Assembly (NCBI RefSeq): GCF_037975245.1
Contig: NC_092574.1
Coordinates: forward strand, 12,671,213 to 12,735,212
Reading direction: 5' to 3'
Source of the DNA: Apostichopus japonicus
Lineage: Eukaryota > Echinodermata > Holothuroidea > Aspidochirotida > Stichopodidae
Length of the DNA: 64,000 nucleotides
Positions 33,602 through 45,109 of this stretch are shown here, piece by piece; the stretch's first letter is position 1, and each line of letters begins with the position of its first letter. Below the pieces are notes generated by a model. It was not told the origin of the DNA, made no database searches, and saw only the letters and a program-made list of their open reading frames with translations. The translations under genes and the position numbers were made by a program.

Positions 33602-34539
33602 GTGAGCTTTTCTTTATATTTTGATAAGTTTTTCTAAAAGATGTACGTGACATATTTTGCCTCACTCTAGAGATCAATCATGAAGCTATAACCACTTCGA
33701 AATAATTTGTGAATCCTAAGGCTGGAACTCGAAAGAGATACTCTGTTAAATGAAAAAAATGACCAAGGCAAATGAATATATATATGTACTTGAAATTTTA
33801 ACTGAGTTATATATGTCCGCCAATATATAGTTTTAATAAAATATTGAATATTAAATACCCAAATTAATAAATTAAATACTAAATTAATTTTAAGATGTAT
33901 ATAGATAGTTTTTTAATAGCTAACTTTACAATGAACAAAAATGTGTAGCCAGTATAGGCGTTAGAATCTTACACAAGCTTCGTGTTTCCGCAGACATATA
34001 TACACCGATACATTGGACAAGACATTAGTACAGCGGTGTGATTCCAAGTTTGTGGTGACATGAAAGTTCTTGCATTAATTAATCGTGAAAGATTTACAAC
34101 ATTTGTGTCTTTCATTTTCCTTTGGAGGTATTTTATTGTATCAAAACCTAACCACTTGAAGTTCTTGGTGGCTGTTAGGAAATGCACATACATATCCTAA
34201 TAACGGTATGGGATGTGGTCAAGTAATCTTGCGACTTAATCGTATTTTATCTATTTTTTTTTTTGGGGGGGGTTGGGGAAGAACGGGAAAATGAACTGAA
34301 GTATTTTTTTTTTTGACTTCGTTGCTGCTTAACGTGATAAATGAAATTGAAAGACTCTCCTGATTACATTTCCTCTCTCTGCCTTCCTTTCACTCTTTCC
34401 TAATTTTATGGTAGAGGTGGGGGTGGAAGGTGGGGGAGGGGATGGGGGGAGGGAGAGGTATGCCTCTCACACCATGGATCCTCGCCTGCTATTTACATTT
34501 GATCTCTCTGACTCCTGATTTTATGGCTGTTTAAAACAG
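33602..34539 (+). other. Intron of the cysteine-rich gene, copy 2
   Basis: A GT-AG intron of 938 nt with the same repeat body and G-rich block (about 34416-34457) as copy 1, plus longer T and G homopolymers near 34250-34310. Confidence 0.65.
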
Positions 34540-35273
34540 ACGTCAGCCTGTCACTTCCAGAGTCCCTACCATCAGCAGATTACGACCAATCTCGTTACGG
34601 GGAAATGTACGTAGGCTATGGAACTATCGAAGAACTGGATTTGGACTATCTACCATGTGATTTGAAAAACCGGTTAGAAACGACTTACCAAAGTCTGTTT
34701 TTTGTCATCCCTTACCGGAGCAGTGGACATTCAGGATTACTCATACTTGCGGAGATGACAGATGCAAAGAACCGTTTATCGTCACCGTTAACGACAAACG
34801 ATAAGTATCGATTTGTCGTAGATACCATCGACGAAGACGGAGAGAGTGTAACGTTACGTGTAGGTGAGGACAGCTTGACGCTAGAAGCATCCAAGAACGT
34901 TTCTTGTCAAACAGACGAAGACGTTGGGGACGATTTCGATCAACTTTCCGGGGAAAGCCTGGACATGACCTGCTATCCAGAAAGATTTGATTGGGGATGT
35001 GGTTCAGTCCTGGGTTGGGATACAGGTTATTGTAAGTCCATCAAAGAAAATCTGTGTGAGATTCAACGATATAACGGTGACGTCTGCATAGATGTTACTA
35101 CTAGCCGTTCCATCAGGTGTGCGGCATCTACGTTGAAAATCATATCTATGAATGGTGTTTTTCGTGAAATTCTTCCTGGATTGTTTGATACACTCCCATC
35201 GGAAAGTATTGAGACAGAATGGATTGATAGAGATCACGGTGTAAATATTAAATATCCTTGTCTGTCTCATTAG
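34540..35273 (+). CDS. Cysteine-rich protein gene, copy 2, coding exon 2
   Basis: Same acceptor and stop as copy 1; joined to exon 1 it gives 335 aa. Against copy 1 it has six substitutions (for example H to Y after GEM, I to V in FF(I/V)IPY, L to S in VSL) and lacks one glutamate in the acidic stretch, a clean codon deletion. Every cysteine is kept. The open frame despite about 4 kb of accumulated differences supports a working paralogue. Confidence 0.75.
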
Positions 35274-36413
35274 ATTGAGATTAGACTGAGAATTTTAACA
35301 TTACATCATTTATATATCGATGAAATGACACTAGTGAGCATTTCACTATGTGTTTATTCTATATATACCCAACTATAGGTACAGTTTAAATATGTATTTA
35401 TTCCATAAAACCAATATCTGATATACATAACCTCTATACCAAGTATATGTTTAGTCAATGTATTCTATTAACTAGTTCAACTTCATGATGAATGTGTCAT
35501 ACTCAGGTGTGCCTTAGAGCTGAAGGGCTGAGGGGGGGGGGGGGTATTACTAACACGAAATCGTTTTGTTTTTTTAATGTGTGTTTGTAAGGTGGCGGGA
35601 TAAGGACTGAAATGGTTACCAAATGTACTGACAGATATATTATGGGGACATTAAGACAATTTCCATGGCCATGGATGGGTTCTAGATAGGACCAAGGGTC
35701 ACATATAAAGCTTTATTGACACAAGCGACCAGTATGAGATTTTCAATTGTAACCCGAAAGAGAGAAGATCTTCAAACATTTCATCACGTGACCCAAGTCT
35801 TTTCATGAACGACATTGGAAACATTTCGATGATTTCTCTCACAATTTGTACTTGTCCCGATTCCCGTCTGCCCTTCCTTCCAATAAAACACATGTTATTG
35901 ATTAATTATGCCACTAATAACAAATGATTAACTGCAGCAGAAGACGAAAACATTAGGTATATGTTTGAATACGTTTATTTTATTAATAAAGAGCTACATT
36001 TAATATGAATTAACTGGTCAGATCTTCAATTTCAATGTATTAATTTAACCACGTCAATTACAAGCACCACAACGGATGTGACAGAAAGGGGAATATACTC
36101 CAGCAATAATTTACTCGATCATTGTGTTGATTTTTTCCTTACGCTTCCTGGATAATTCTTCATTAAACTTTACGTTAAAGATCGCAAAATATAGATATAT
36201 CACATTTTATACCAATATATTTGTAATCATATAGCAGCATTGTTCAAAGATCCATCTCCAAGACACAGATCGATAAAGGGTCATGACCTAACCCTCCCTC
36301 CTCCCCATCCCAATCCCCAGATTCACCAGGCCCACCAATCCGAACTGTTCCCCTACAAGTAAAATGAAATTAACCATGGGTTGGATTTGTTTAACGCCAT
36401 TGTCTACGTTCGG
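35274..36413 (+). other. 3' flank of the cysteine-rich gene, copy 2
   Basis: Matches the 3' flank of copy 1, including AATAAA near 35881. The duplicated block ends around GTCTACGTTCGGA, after which the sequence is unique. Confidence 0.5.
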
Positions 36414-38110
36414 ATATCATATATACAATAAACGATTTGGATAGGTAGTCCGTGTGTGACGTCATAAATGTATCTAGAAGATATGCGCAATTGATATCGA
36501 TTGGTGTGGTTGTGATATCCTGTCCAGGAATCATCAAGTTCTTGTATTAGAAAATGCATATTTATGAAACATAGCCCCACTGTATATATGCAATAACAAA
36601 ATCAGACAAGAAACACACGGTTAGAAGTAACATCGTTTGATGCGTGATTTGTTTGTGACGTCATAGGTTTATGTACTCATTTATCACCTCTTTCCAACAA
36701 CATTCATACTGCCGAGTGAATTTTGCGTTTTCGCCAGTATATTTCTAGGCACGGTCCCCAAATAGCGAGTACTCTTAAAAATATTTGTCGAGGCATGAGA
36801 AGAGGCCATTTGTCTTTGGTAAAGATCAATCTGTACACTGAGTACAAGAAAAGTGACCATCTTGCTTATCAGCTGCCAATGTGAATATTGTTTGTCATAT
36901 CTCAATGCTTTTTACTGGACTACTTTGAAGTATGTTGTTCATCCTGGCTATACGCTACCAACTAGTGTGTCACATTCATATAAGATTATTCATGTAGCAT
37001 CATCGAAACCACACTGCAGTTTTGCTGTCTGGTTTAAAACTCAGTAAATACTCATACCAATCTTTTTTGGAAGAGGATTTTTTCCCTTTATGAGCAGTTT
37101 CTGTCAAGTCTGTGAAGCTACCCCTGAAATTCTAGATATTTCTTATCATTTAATAAATGGCTGTACTCCCCCAACTTTGAAGTGATAGATACTAGAATGA
37201 CCTTTAACCTCAGTTAAAATATGACTAGAATCATGACCTATGTCAAGGATACTTTGTTCCCATCGGTTTGAGAAATCAGGCAGATTAAAGTGGAGCAGTG
37301 AGCTTGAAACAAAACCCACAAATTTAGAGAGAGTATTATTTTTGTCTTAGCAATGAAACTGCTTTCATTGGGGGGGGAGGGGAAGTGGGGGGGCTTAGAT
37401 AAAAGTTGAATGTATCAAACTATGAAATTACTCCCAGGGTTCATTGTCACAAGTCCCTTCATTTTTAGGTTGAATGGACAGCATTTCCCTGACTAGAGTG
37501 GAGTCTGTGATTTGAGTCTCTGTGCAAGCTTTAGGGGGAAGATATGTTACAAATTTTCTCAGGTTGGAGTAATGGTTGACAAGAGTCATGAACATTCCAA
37601 ATGTACTTCAAGTTCTTACTGAGAGGACCAGTTCTATGTTTGTGAGATGACATAATAAAAACATGATCAGAAATAACAGTCTGTTTGAATCATCCTGATA
37701 CACCACTGTTTATTAGGTGAGACGCCCCTCTCTGTATAATTGTTTCATAGGCAACCAATCCATGTTGTTCTCCGAGTCTCTTGTTCACTGTAAGCCATTT
37801 ACATTATCAAGCTAATGGCCTTTTGCGGAGGCATGGAACTGTAGATGTATGCCTTGTGTTTTTTGCTTTTACTGTAAAAAGGATTTAAATCACACAGGCA
37901 ATCGTGCACTGATCCCAGGAAGGGTGAGGTGGGGGGGGGGGTTAGCAGTGTACACCCCTTCCCCACATTTTAACCCAAACAAAAACCAGAATGCAATAAT
38001 GCATTGTGGTTTAGAGCAGTTTTCTACATGAATATGACGTAAAGTATAGTGAGGGTGTACAACATACTTGATCTTAGTAATACAGTGAAAAGCAGTGTCA
38101 TGTGACAAAC
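36414..38110. other. Non-coding stretch with dispersed repeat scraps
   Basis: Contains at 36715-36800 the inverse of the short repeat at 4755-4825. It also contains related inverted segments at about 36930-37050 and 37950-38070 (sharing TACAACATAC/GTATGTTGTTC-type sequence and a CACATTTT...AACC block). G-rich runs lie at 37370 and 37930. No gene is supported. Confidence 0.45.
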
Positions 38111-39180
38111 AATAAATTCACAACGACACAGGCTGTTCTTAAATGACCATTGAACTCAACAACAGGCTTCTTGTACTAAATGTGAGAGATACGTCAACAA
38201 TATGACGTCAGTCCATTTTGAGATATTGTGTAAACCAATTTGACCCCTGGTGAACTAAAACGACCATTGACCTCCACCCACAACATTAGGCTTCTTGTAC
38301 TCAATGTGGTACAATTAGATACCAAATATGCAATCTGTCCAAGCTTCCCTTGGGATATTACGTTTAGAAAGGTGCATTAGTGTAGAGAGACAGGTAAGAG
38401 GGGATTGCAGTCAATGTTTGGCATTTGTTGACTTCCAATGACCTTCACCAAAAGCAATAATTGGCTCCTTAAATTTGATATGGTACATCTACAAACCAAA
38501 TATGAGATCTGTCCAAGTTTCCCTTGTGATATTATGTTCAGGAAGGTGTGTTTGTGTAGAGAGACAGGTAAGAGGGGAGTAAGTAAATGTTTGGCATTTG
38601 TTGACTTCAAATGACCTTTGACCTCCACCAAAAGCAATAATTGGCTCCTTAAATTTATATGGTACATCTACAAACCAAATATGAGATCTGTCCAAGGTTT
38701 CCTTCTTGCAATATCATGTTTACAAGGCTTTCACGATTTGACCTATTGTCCCCAATGACCTTTGACATCCTCCAAACTCAATAGGCTTTTACTCAATGTT
38801 AAACACCTTCATATCAAGTATGATATCTGCCCAAGGTTCCAATATTGAGATATCATGTGTACAAGGTTTTCACAATTTGACCTCTGATGACCCCAAATGA
38901 CCTTTGAACTCCACCAAAAGCGATATGCTTGTTCTCCTAAATGTGGTTCTCCTACACACCATATAAGACATTGGTCCAAGCTTCCCTTTTTGAGATATCC
39001 TTTTTTCCCTGTTTTCAAAATTAAACCCCTGGTGACCCTAAGCAACATTTGACCTCTAAATACAAAAGGCTTCTTCTACTCAATGTGGTACAACTACTCA
39101 CCAAGTATGAGGTTTGTCCAAGCTTCCCTTCTTGAGATATCATGTTTAAAAGCAAGGCATCCCCCAAACACATCCGATTA
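38110..39180. repeat. Tandem repeat with TGACCT half-sites
   Basis: About seven diverged units of roughly 120-170 bp. Each has AATGACCTTTGACCTCCACC, then an AAAAGC(A/G)ATA..GGCT stretch, a TACTCAATGTGGTACA stretch, an ACCAAATATGAGATCTGTCC stretch and AAGCTTCCCTT..GAGATATCATGTTTA. The best-conserved piece is the TGACCTTTGACCT direct repeat, a DR1-like nuclear-receptor site on the minus strand. Single diverged copies lie at 4560-4740 and 49440-49620. Confidence 0.85.
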
Positions 39181-39653
39181 CTACAAGTATCATTGAAACC
39201 AAAAATGACAACACAAATAAGACAAAATAGAGTTTTTCTGTTTTCCATTTTAATACTAGATTTCTTTCACATCTCCAAACTTTCATGGTAGTTTTAAAGG
39301 TATGATAATATTTACATAATTGTACATGTCAAAATATTTAATATTTCCGCTGCTATGGTAGTTTCAATCTACTTTGAATTTTTTTAAATATATGTATATG
39401 ATGATAGTTCATTTTGGGATAAATAAAGGAATATTAAATTTCAGAGAAGTAAATATTTATTGATTTTTAAGTTTGCTAATTTGGCTTCAAGAAGGTTTGC
39501 AGCTTTCTTACATGATGAGAAAATGTTGGGAAGATAATATTTAAAATGTTACTCTCTTTACATGGTGCATTATTATCAATACACTACAATGTCCACAGTT
39601 CACATCCGATAGCTGACAATCTCTTTAACCAACAACCCCCCATCCCCCCCCCC
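39181..39653. other. Non-coding stretch
   Basis: AT-rich, with nothing recognisable. Confidence 0.5.
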
Positions 39654-39902
39654 TTTAAGGTCATCTGTATTGCCCCCAAACATCCTGGAAGGCCACATTT
39701 TGGTCAACCCTCCACAAATTTCAACAGAAATATTTCAGCCACTCTTATTAAAGTTAGTTCCCCACAATGAGACATGTAAATTGTCAAATTTGAGTATGCC
39801 CCAAATGTGAAGAATCTGAGTCTTCAGAAAACAACTTTTGGAAACTTCTTTAGCAACTTTTAAGCAGGAACAAATTTTGGGGCCAATACTGATGATGTTT
39901 AA
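39654..39902. mobile_element. Inverted-repeat element, relative of 7938-8192
   Basis: Ends are TTTAAGGTCATCTGTATTGCCCCCAAA and TTTTGGGGCCAATACTGATG..TTTAA, an inverted pattern shared with 7938-8192; both interiors also carry GGTCA and a CTTTTGGAAACTTCT-like stretch. Diverged, with no ORF. Confidence 0.5.
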
Positions 39903-39904
39903 GA

Positions 39905-40287
39905 CAAGGTTTACTTAAAGGTAAAAAGTCAAGCTTGGAGAACAGATCCACTGAAGGGGGAATGACTAAATATCCCAGAGTAATTAGCAAAAACACAAGA
40001 AGACAGATACAACTTACAAAATGTTTGATGTCTCTAAACATATCTCAAACCATATTCTGTAACTTACCAATATTTTTTTAGCTTCAGTGGAGGGCTGTTC
40101 ATTGCCACTGATTACAGTTATTAAACGGCTTTTGACAACTTCTTTTGATGATAACAGCAGTCAAAAGACTGGAGTGTTTTCCTCCCCTTGACCTATGAAG
40201 CAAAGGCCAAGTTGAACCATGAAACAACAGTCTGGTAGCTACATTGACAAACAACTTAAATGCAGTAAATTGAATATTACATTTCAT
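39905..40287. repeat. Dispersed repeat, inverted copy of 31961-32335
   Basis: The reverse complement of the spacer between the duplicated units, differing by a small number of substitutions and indels. It directly follows the inverted-repeat element at 39654-39902. Confidence 0.9.
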
Positions 40288-42113
40288 TAGACATGATACT
40301 GTGCAATAAAATAAATAGCAAAGTAAAGGAAAGTAAACCTGCTCTTCTTTGTTTTTGTATAATTACTAGTTGATGTTGGCACTGATGAAGTATTAGAACA
40401 TTGAAATGTTTCCAAAAATCACCCAAGATTGATCAAATATTACATTTGCAGCACTAACTAAAATTATGTATGTACACAGTGTTAACAAAATATAAACATC
40501 TAGAAAGTCTTTTTGTAATTTCAAAAACTTAAAAAAAAAAAAAAATCTGTGTGGCAGCTACACACTTCCGTACTAAGGCAATTTAATCTATTTCTGTTGA
40601 TCTATAACAAATTGCAAATCAATAGAATGAACCAAATTTTAACTTTAACCCAAGACCAAGATATATCGGACATTTTGTTATCAATTCTCATTCATGATTG
40701 TAACAGATGTGATATAGCACATCCTGGGATAATCTTTCAAATATATATTCAATTCATAATCCATGCTGGACTAGAATATCAAATTTGATACTTTCCTCTT
40801 TTGATAAGCCTCGTGTTTCCTTTGTACGTACACAAATAACTTACAATCATTAAGTTTCAATTCTCAAAACAGAGACCTACAATCCAAGAAATGGATCTAT
40901 TGAAAGGAAAACGAAACAAAATTAGTAAAATGATAATTTATAGAACTGCTGACAGAAACTACACATTCTGACAGCCTAGAAGTGACAGAAGGCGTAGGAT
41001 ATGAAAGCACAAACTTCCTCCCACATGAAAGAATTGATCATGAAAATAGCTCACTTTCTCAAACTTTTGCTTGTATATAAGAAAAACTGAAATTTTTTGG
41101 GTATGAGTAAATCCATTAATTATGATTTCAAGTATCTCTTTACATATACCTGACTAGAATATAACATTATGTCATACTTTTTCAACCCTCCTTCCCACAC
41201 ATTACCAATGACATGAATTGTATGGAGTATATATTACTCTGAAGACAGTTAAGCAGTCTGCCATTTTGAACAAAATTCAAAAGTTTTCATGAGTGCAACC
41301 TTGCTTTAAGACCTAACTTTAGGCTTAGGTTATAGTCTAAATATTCCTCATATCGCGCCATTTAAACTTTGAGTTCTCTTTCCTGGTTAGCACCCCCAGA
41401 CAACCCCTACAAAGCATTTTCCTTCAAACAACCCACAGCCACACCCTTCATTCAAAATATTTTCTTTGCACTTAAGTCCATCTATACCCTAAGAAAATCA
41501 ATCAGGAATCTTGGTCCCCATCACCCTCCAACCCCACCCAATCTTTGAAATCCTTTGCACATCACTGGCACAAGCCAGAGTTGTAATTATGTATCTCCAA
41601 AGTGATGCAGGGTCATACCAACTCATCATTTCATCTATTTTTTTGGTATTTTTAGTTACAATGTACTCTAAATTTGATGCAAATAAGTAGTTGTCAAATG
41701 CATGACCTCCAAAGCTGATCAGGCCGTACGAACGGAAATTTGGTCGCCTCGGACGACCGGGCTACTGTAAAAAATTTGCCCTGTGCATCCACACCAAAAT
41801 ATCATGAACCAAGAGGTTCTTTGTGCACCGTAATCCACGACAAGACAACATGTCGACAAGAAATCCGCAAAATGCATCCCGCAGATCAGCTTCCAGGCAC
41901 TTAGGGAATCTACGGAATGGAATGACAAATTACGTCACCAGCTAGATTGTCACCAAGAGACTCTTTCGTAAGAGGTCTGATCACTCTACAACAAGCATGT
42001 GACCACAGAAGACGATTCCCATGTAAAGAGTTCTCTGTGAGATACAAGAGATAATAGAGTCTTCTTCCTTCAAACCTGGCTTGCAGCTGGTGGATTGGCA
42101 GCAAGACTTCATC
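40288..42113. other. 3' flank of KLHL8 and non-coding stretch
   Basis: Contains the KLHL8 3' UTR on the minus strand, whose end I cannot place because no nearby canonical poly(A) signal stands out. ORFs at 41719-41928 and 41910-42104 lie in this UTR and have no recognisable product. Confidence 0.5.
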
Positions 42114-42237
42114 TCAAACACAGCTGACAAGGTTAGCGTTGCCAGGTTCTTTTAATTTAAGTGATGAAACCAGACAGTCACACGTCGCCACACCTGCCCC
42201 TGCTCTGCAATTAGAGATACTGGTCACAATTTCCCAG
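42114..42237 (-). CDS. KLHL8: KLHL8 last coding exon (end of Kelch repeat 6)
   Basis: Acceptor ATTTTTCAG at 42238-42239; AG from exon 7 plus C gives Ser, then WEIVTSISNCRAGAGVATCD and CLVSSL, ending NANLVSCV and TGA. The final W and the CRAGAGVA motif close the propeller and align with the human C-terminus, as does the terminal V-S-C-V. The frame has no ATG and is only 40 codons, so it is invisible to ORF searches. Confidence 0.93.
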
Positions 42238-45066
42238 CTGAAAAATATGAAGGAAAGAACCATAGTAACTTGGGGAATTAATCACTGGGAAGTTAAGTCT
42301 ATGGGTAGTCTCCTAGAAATCTAGTCGTGTTAATATTAAAGTTTGGTTGTCTTAACATGAATACCGTATTTGGACGGCAAATACCGAGAGTGTGATTGTT
42401 AATAGGTGGTAACTTAAGTTGCCAGTACCCTCCTCCCACATGAAAAAAATTGATAATGAAAACAGCTCAGGTCCTAACGTATTTACTTGTTTTGAAACTA
42501 AAATGTGGGTGTGTACTTGTACAACTAGTAGGAAGACTTGTTATTGTCCAACAGACAATGTAGAAATCAGCCCTGCGTATAGGTAAATCCTGTAGAAACA
42601 ATGAGTTCTCGTTTTGTATTGTCTCTTTAAGTACATAGTAATGACTGGGATTACCTACATTACATCATTTGAAACTAAAAACACTTTAAACTCACAGATA
42701 TTTGAATGTAATATCGAAAAGAGAAACGTTCCAATGAATTCCAGTCATTAGCACTGCCACCAGAGTTAAACTTGATAAAATACGTTGAAATTACACTTGA
42801 AAATTTTGAACCTATAAATTTTGGAGAGGATGCGTTTGGAAACTGTTCACAGATTGAAAGAATTATTCTTCAAATGATTTAAGGGATGTTCCAAATATGG
42901 TCTGAGTACCAGAGCAAGAAATATTATCTGACATTCAGAGAGTCCAAATAAAACAGACATTCTGAATTTGAATCTCATCAGGAAATGAGGATAAAAAAAA
43001 ATGTCTGGCACACTTTCATGGAAGCTAATTAAAGTGAAAGATTTTTTTTCAATTTATTTTTAAAATTTTCCAAACTTTCTTTCACTGCATATCATGACCA
43101 AATAATTTAAATTCTTGACTTCACATGTCATAGCTTCTCTAGATGTCTATGGTTTAGACCAAATAGTGTTAATTTCATACCTGTTGGTGTAAGGACAGTA
43201 ACACTCTGCTGAGGAGAGGTAGTTGGTTCCATCATGACCTCCAATGGCATAAAGCTTACCAGCCAGGACTGCTGCACCCACCCCTCCCCTACAGGTGGTC
43301 ATTGGGTTCACTACTATCCACTCATTCTTCTGTGGGTCATATCGCTCCACTGAATTCAAGGGAGCACTGTGGTCGAACCCACCTGTAGGAATAAACACAA
43401 ACAACAATGTTTCTTTGACCATCGATAATATCCAAAAAGGACAGGGTTTGCACAAATCTCTTGAAAGTTCTTCTATTTGATCAAAACCCAAGTCAAAACT
43501 TATCCAATGTCTTAAAAGAGTGAAAAAGATGCCATGCAATAGTATTTTAGTTAAAATATTGTTAGTTACCATGTTGCAAGATCCTTGTGATCTACACAAT
43601 GGGGCTGCTTGATGATTTCAAGACTTTAATACCTTACCTATAACACAAAGGTTAACCAAACATACAGTACACCTACAATGTATTGTTGTCCAATGCCTAT
43701 GTAAAGCATGAAGGTAACAATCCATACCCATGTAGTCCTATCTGATGTGACATAATTCAATGTTTTCAATAAATAATAAATATATGAGAGTTTAACCTTA
43801 TGTAAACCATAAAAGAAATCATTAAGTACTCTTAACCATGCATTGTTTTCCCTGTCTCTTTAGCATATAGGTAGCCACTTAGTACTATGCAAATAAAACC
43901 AATCAGTAGTTTAACCTTACCTAGAGCATAAAGGTAACCACTGGGTACTACTGTAGACCTATATACTATGTGGCATGGTTTCTTACTGTTTCCAATAAAT
44001 TTAACCTATCAGTAGTTTAACCTTACCTATAGCATAAAGGTAACCACTGGGTTCTACTGTAGACCTATACTATGTGGCATGATTACTTTCTGTTTTCAAT
44101 AAATAAAACCAATCAGTAGTTTAACCTTACCTATAGCATAAAGGTAACTACTGGGTACTACTGTAGACCAATACACTATGTGGCATGGTTTCTAACTGTT
44201 TTCAATAAATGTAACCTAACAGTAGTTTAACCTTACCTATAGCATAAAGGTAACCACTGGGTTCTACTGTAGACCTATATACTATGTGGCATGATTTCTT
44301 TGTTTTCAATAAATAAAACCAATCAGTAGTTTAACCTTACCTACAGCATAAAGGTAACTACTGGGTTCTACTGTAGACCTATATACTATGTGGCATGGTT
44401 TCTTACTGTTTTCAATAAATAAAACCAATCAGTAGTTTAACCTTACCTATAGCATAAAGGTAACTACTGGGTTCTACTGTAGACCTATACTATGTGGCAT
44501 GGTTTCTTACTGTTTTCAATAAATAAAACCAATCAGTAGCTTAACCTTACCTATAGCATAAAGGTAATCACTGGGTACTACTGTAGACCTATATACTATG
44601 TGGCATGGTTTCTTACTGTTTCCAATATATAAAACCAATCAGTAGTTTAACCTTACCTATAGCATAAAGGTAACTACTGGGTATACTACTGTAGACCTAT
44701 ATACTATGTGGCATGGTTTCATTCAATTTTCAAAGTAAAACCAAACAGTAGTTTAACCTTACCTATAGCATAAAGGAAACCATTGAGTACCACCGCTCCA
44801 CCACCAGCACGTCTCATCTTCATGGGAGCGATTTCGTGCCACTTGTTCAAGTAAGGATCATAACGTTCGCATGAATTCAGTGTACTGGATCCATCATTAC
44901 CACCAACTGAGAAAACAGAGAAATGAAAAGGATGATGAGGACAAATGACTAGACCATATAATAAATGAGAACTAGTCATTCATTCTCACCATCAAGCCTG
45001 CCCCCCCCCCTAGTTTCCCCATTGTCCCTCTCCCATTCAAGCAAGTGTGAGGTAATCTATGTCATA

Positions 45067-45109
<43 letters not shown>

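Larger units (their letters stand above)
32340..36413 (+). repeat. Segmental duplication, copy 2 (about 4.1 kb)
   Basis: Direct repeat of 27868-31960. Alignment by eye shows high identity throughout exons, introns and flanks, with small indels in homopolymers. Confidence 0.97.

Noticed and set aside
41719-42104. Two minus-strand ORFs taken as further KLHL8 exons
   Set aside because: The KLHL8 frame ends at the TGA at 42114-42116, so these lie in its 3' UTR.
43870-44762. CRISPR-like array of regular units
   Set aside because: The units are fully tandem with no unique spacers, in an animal intron, and derive from the adjacent exon boundary.
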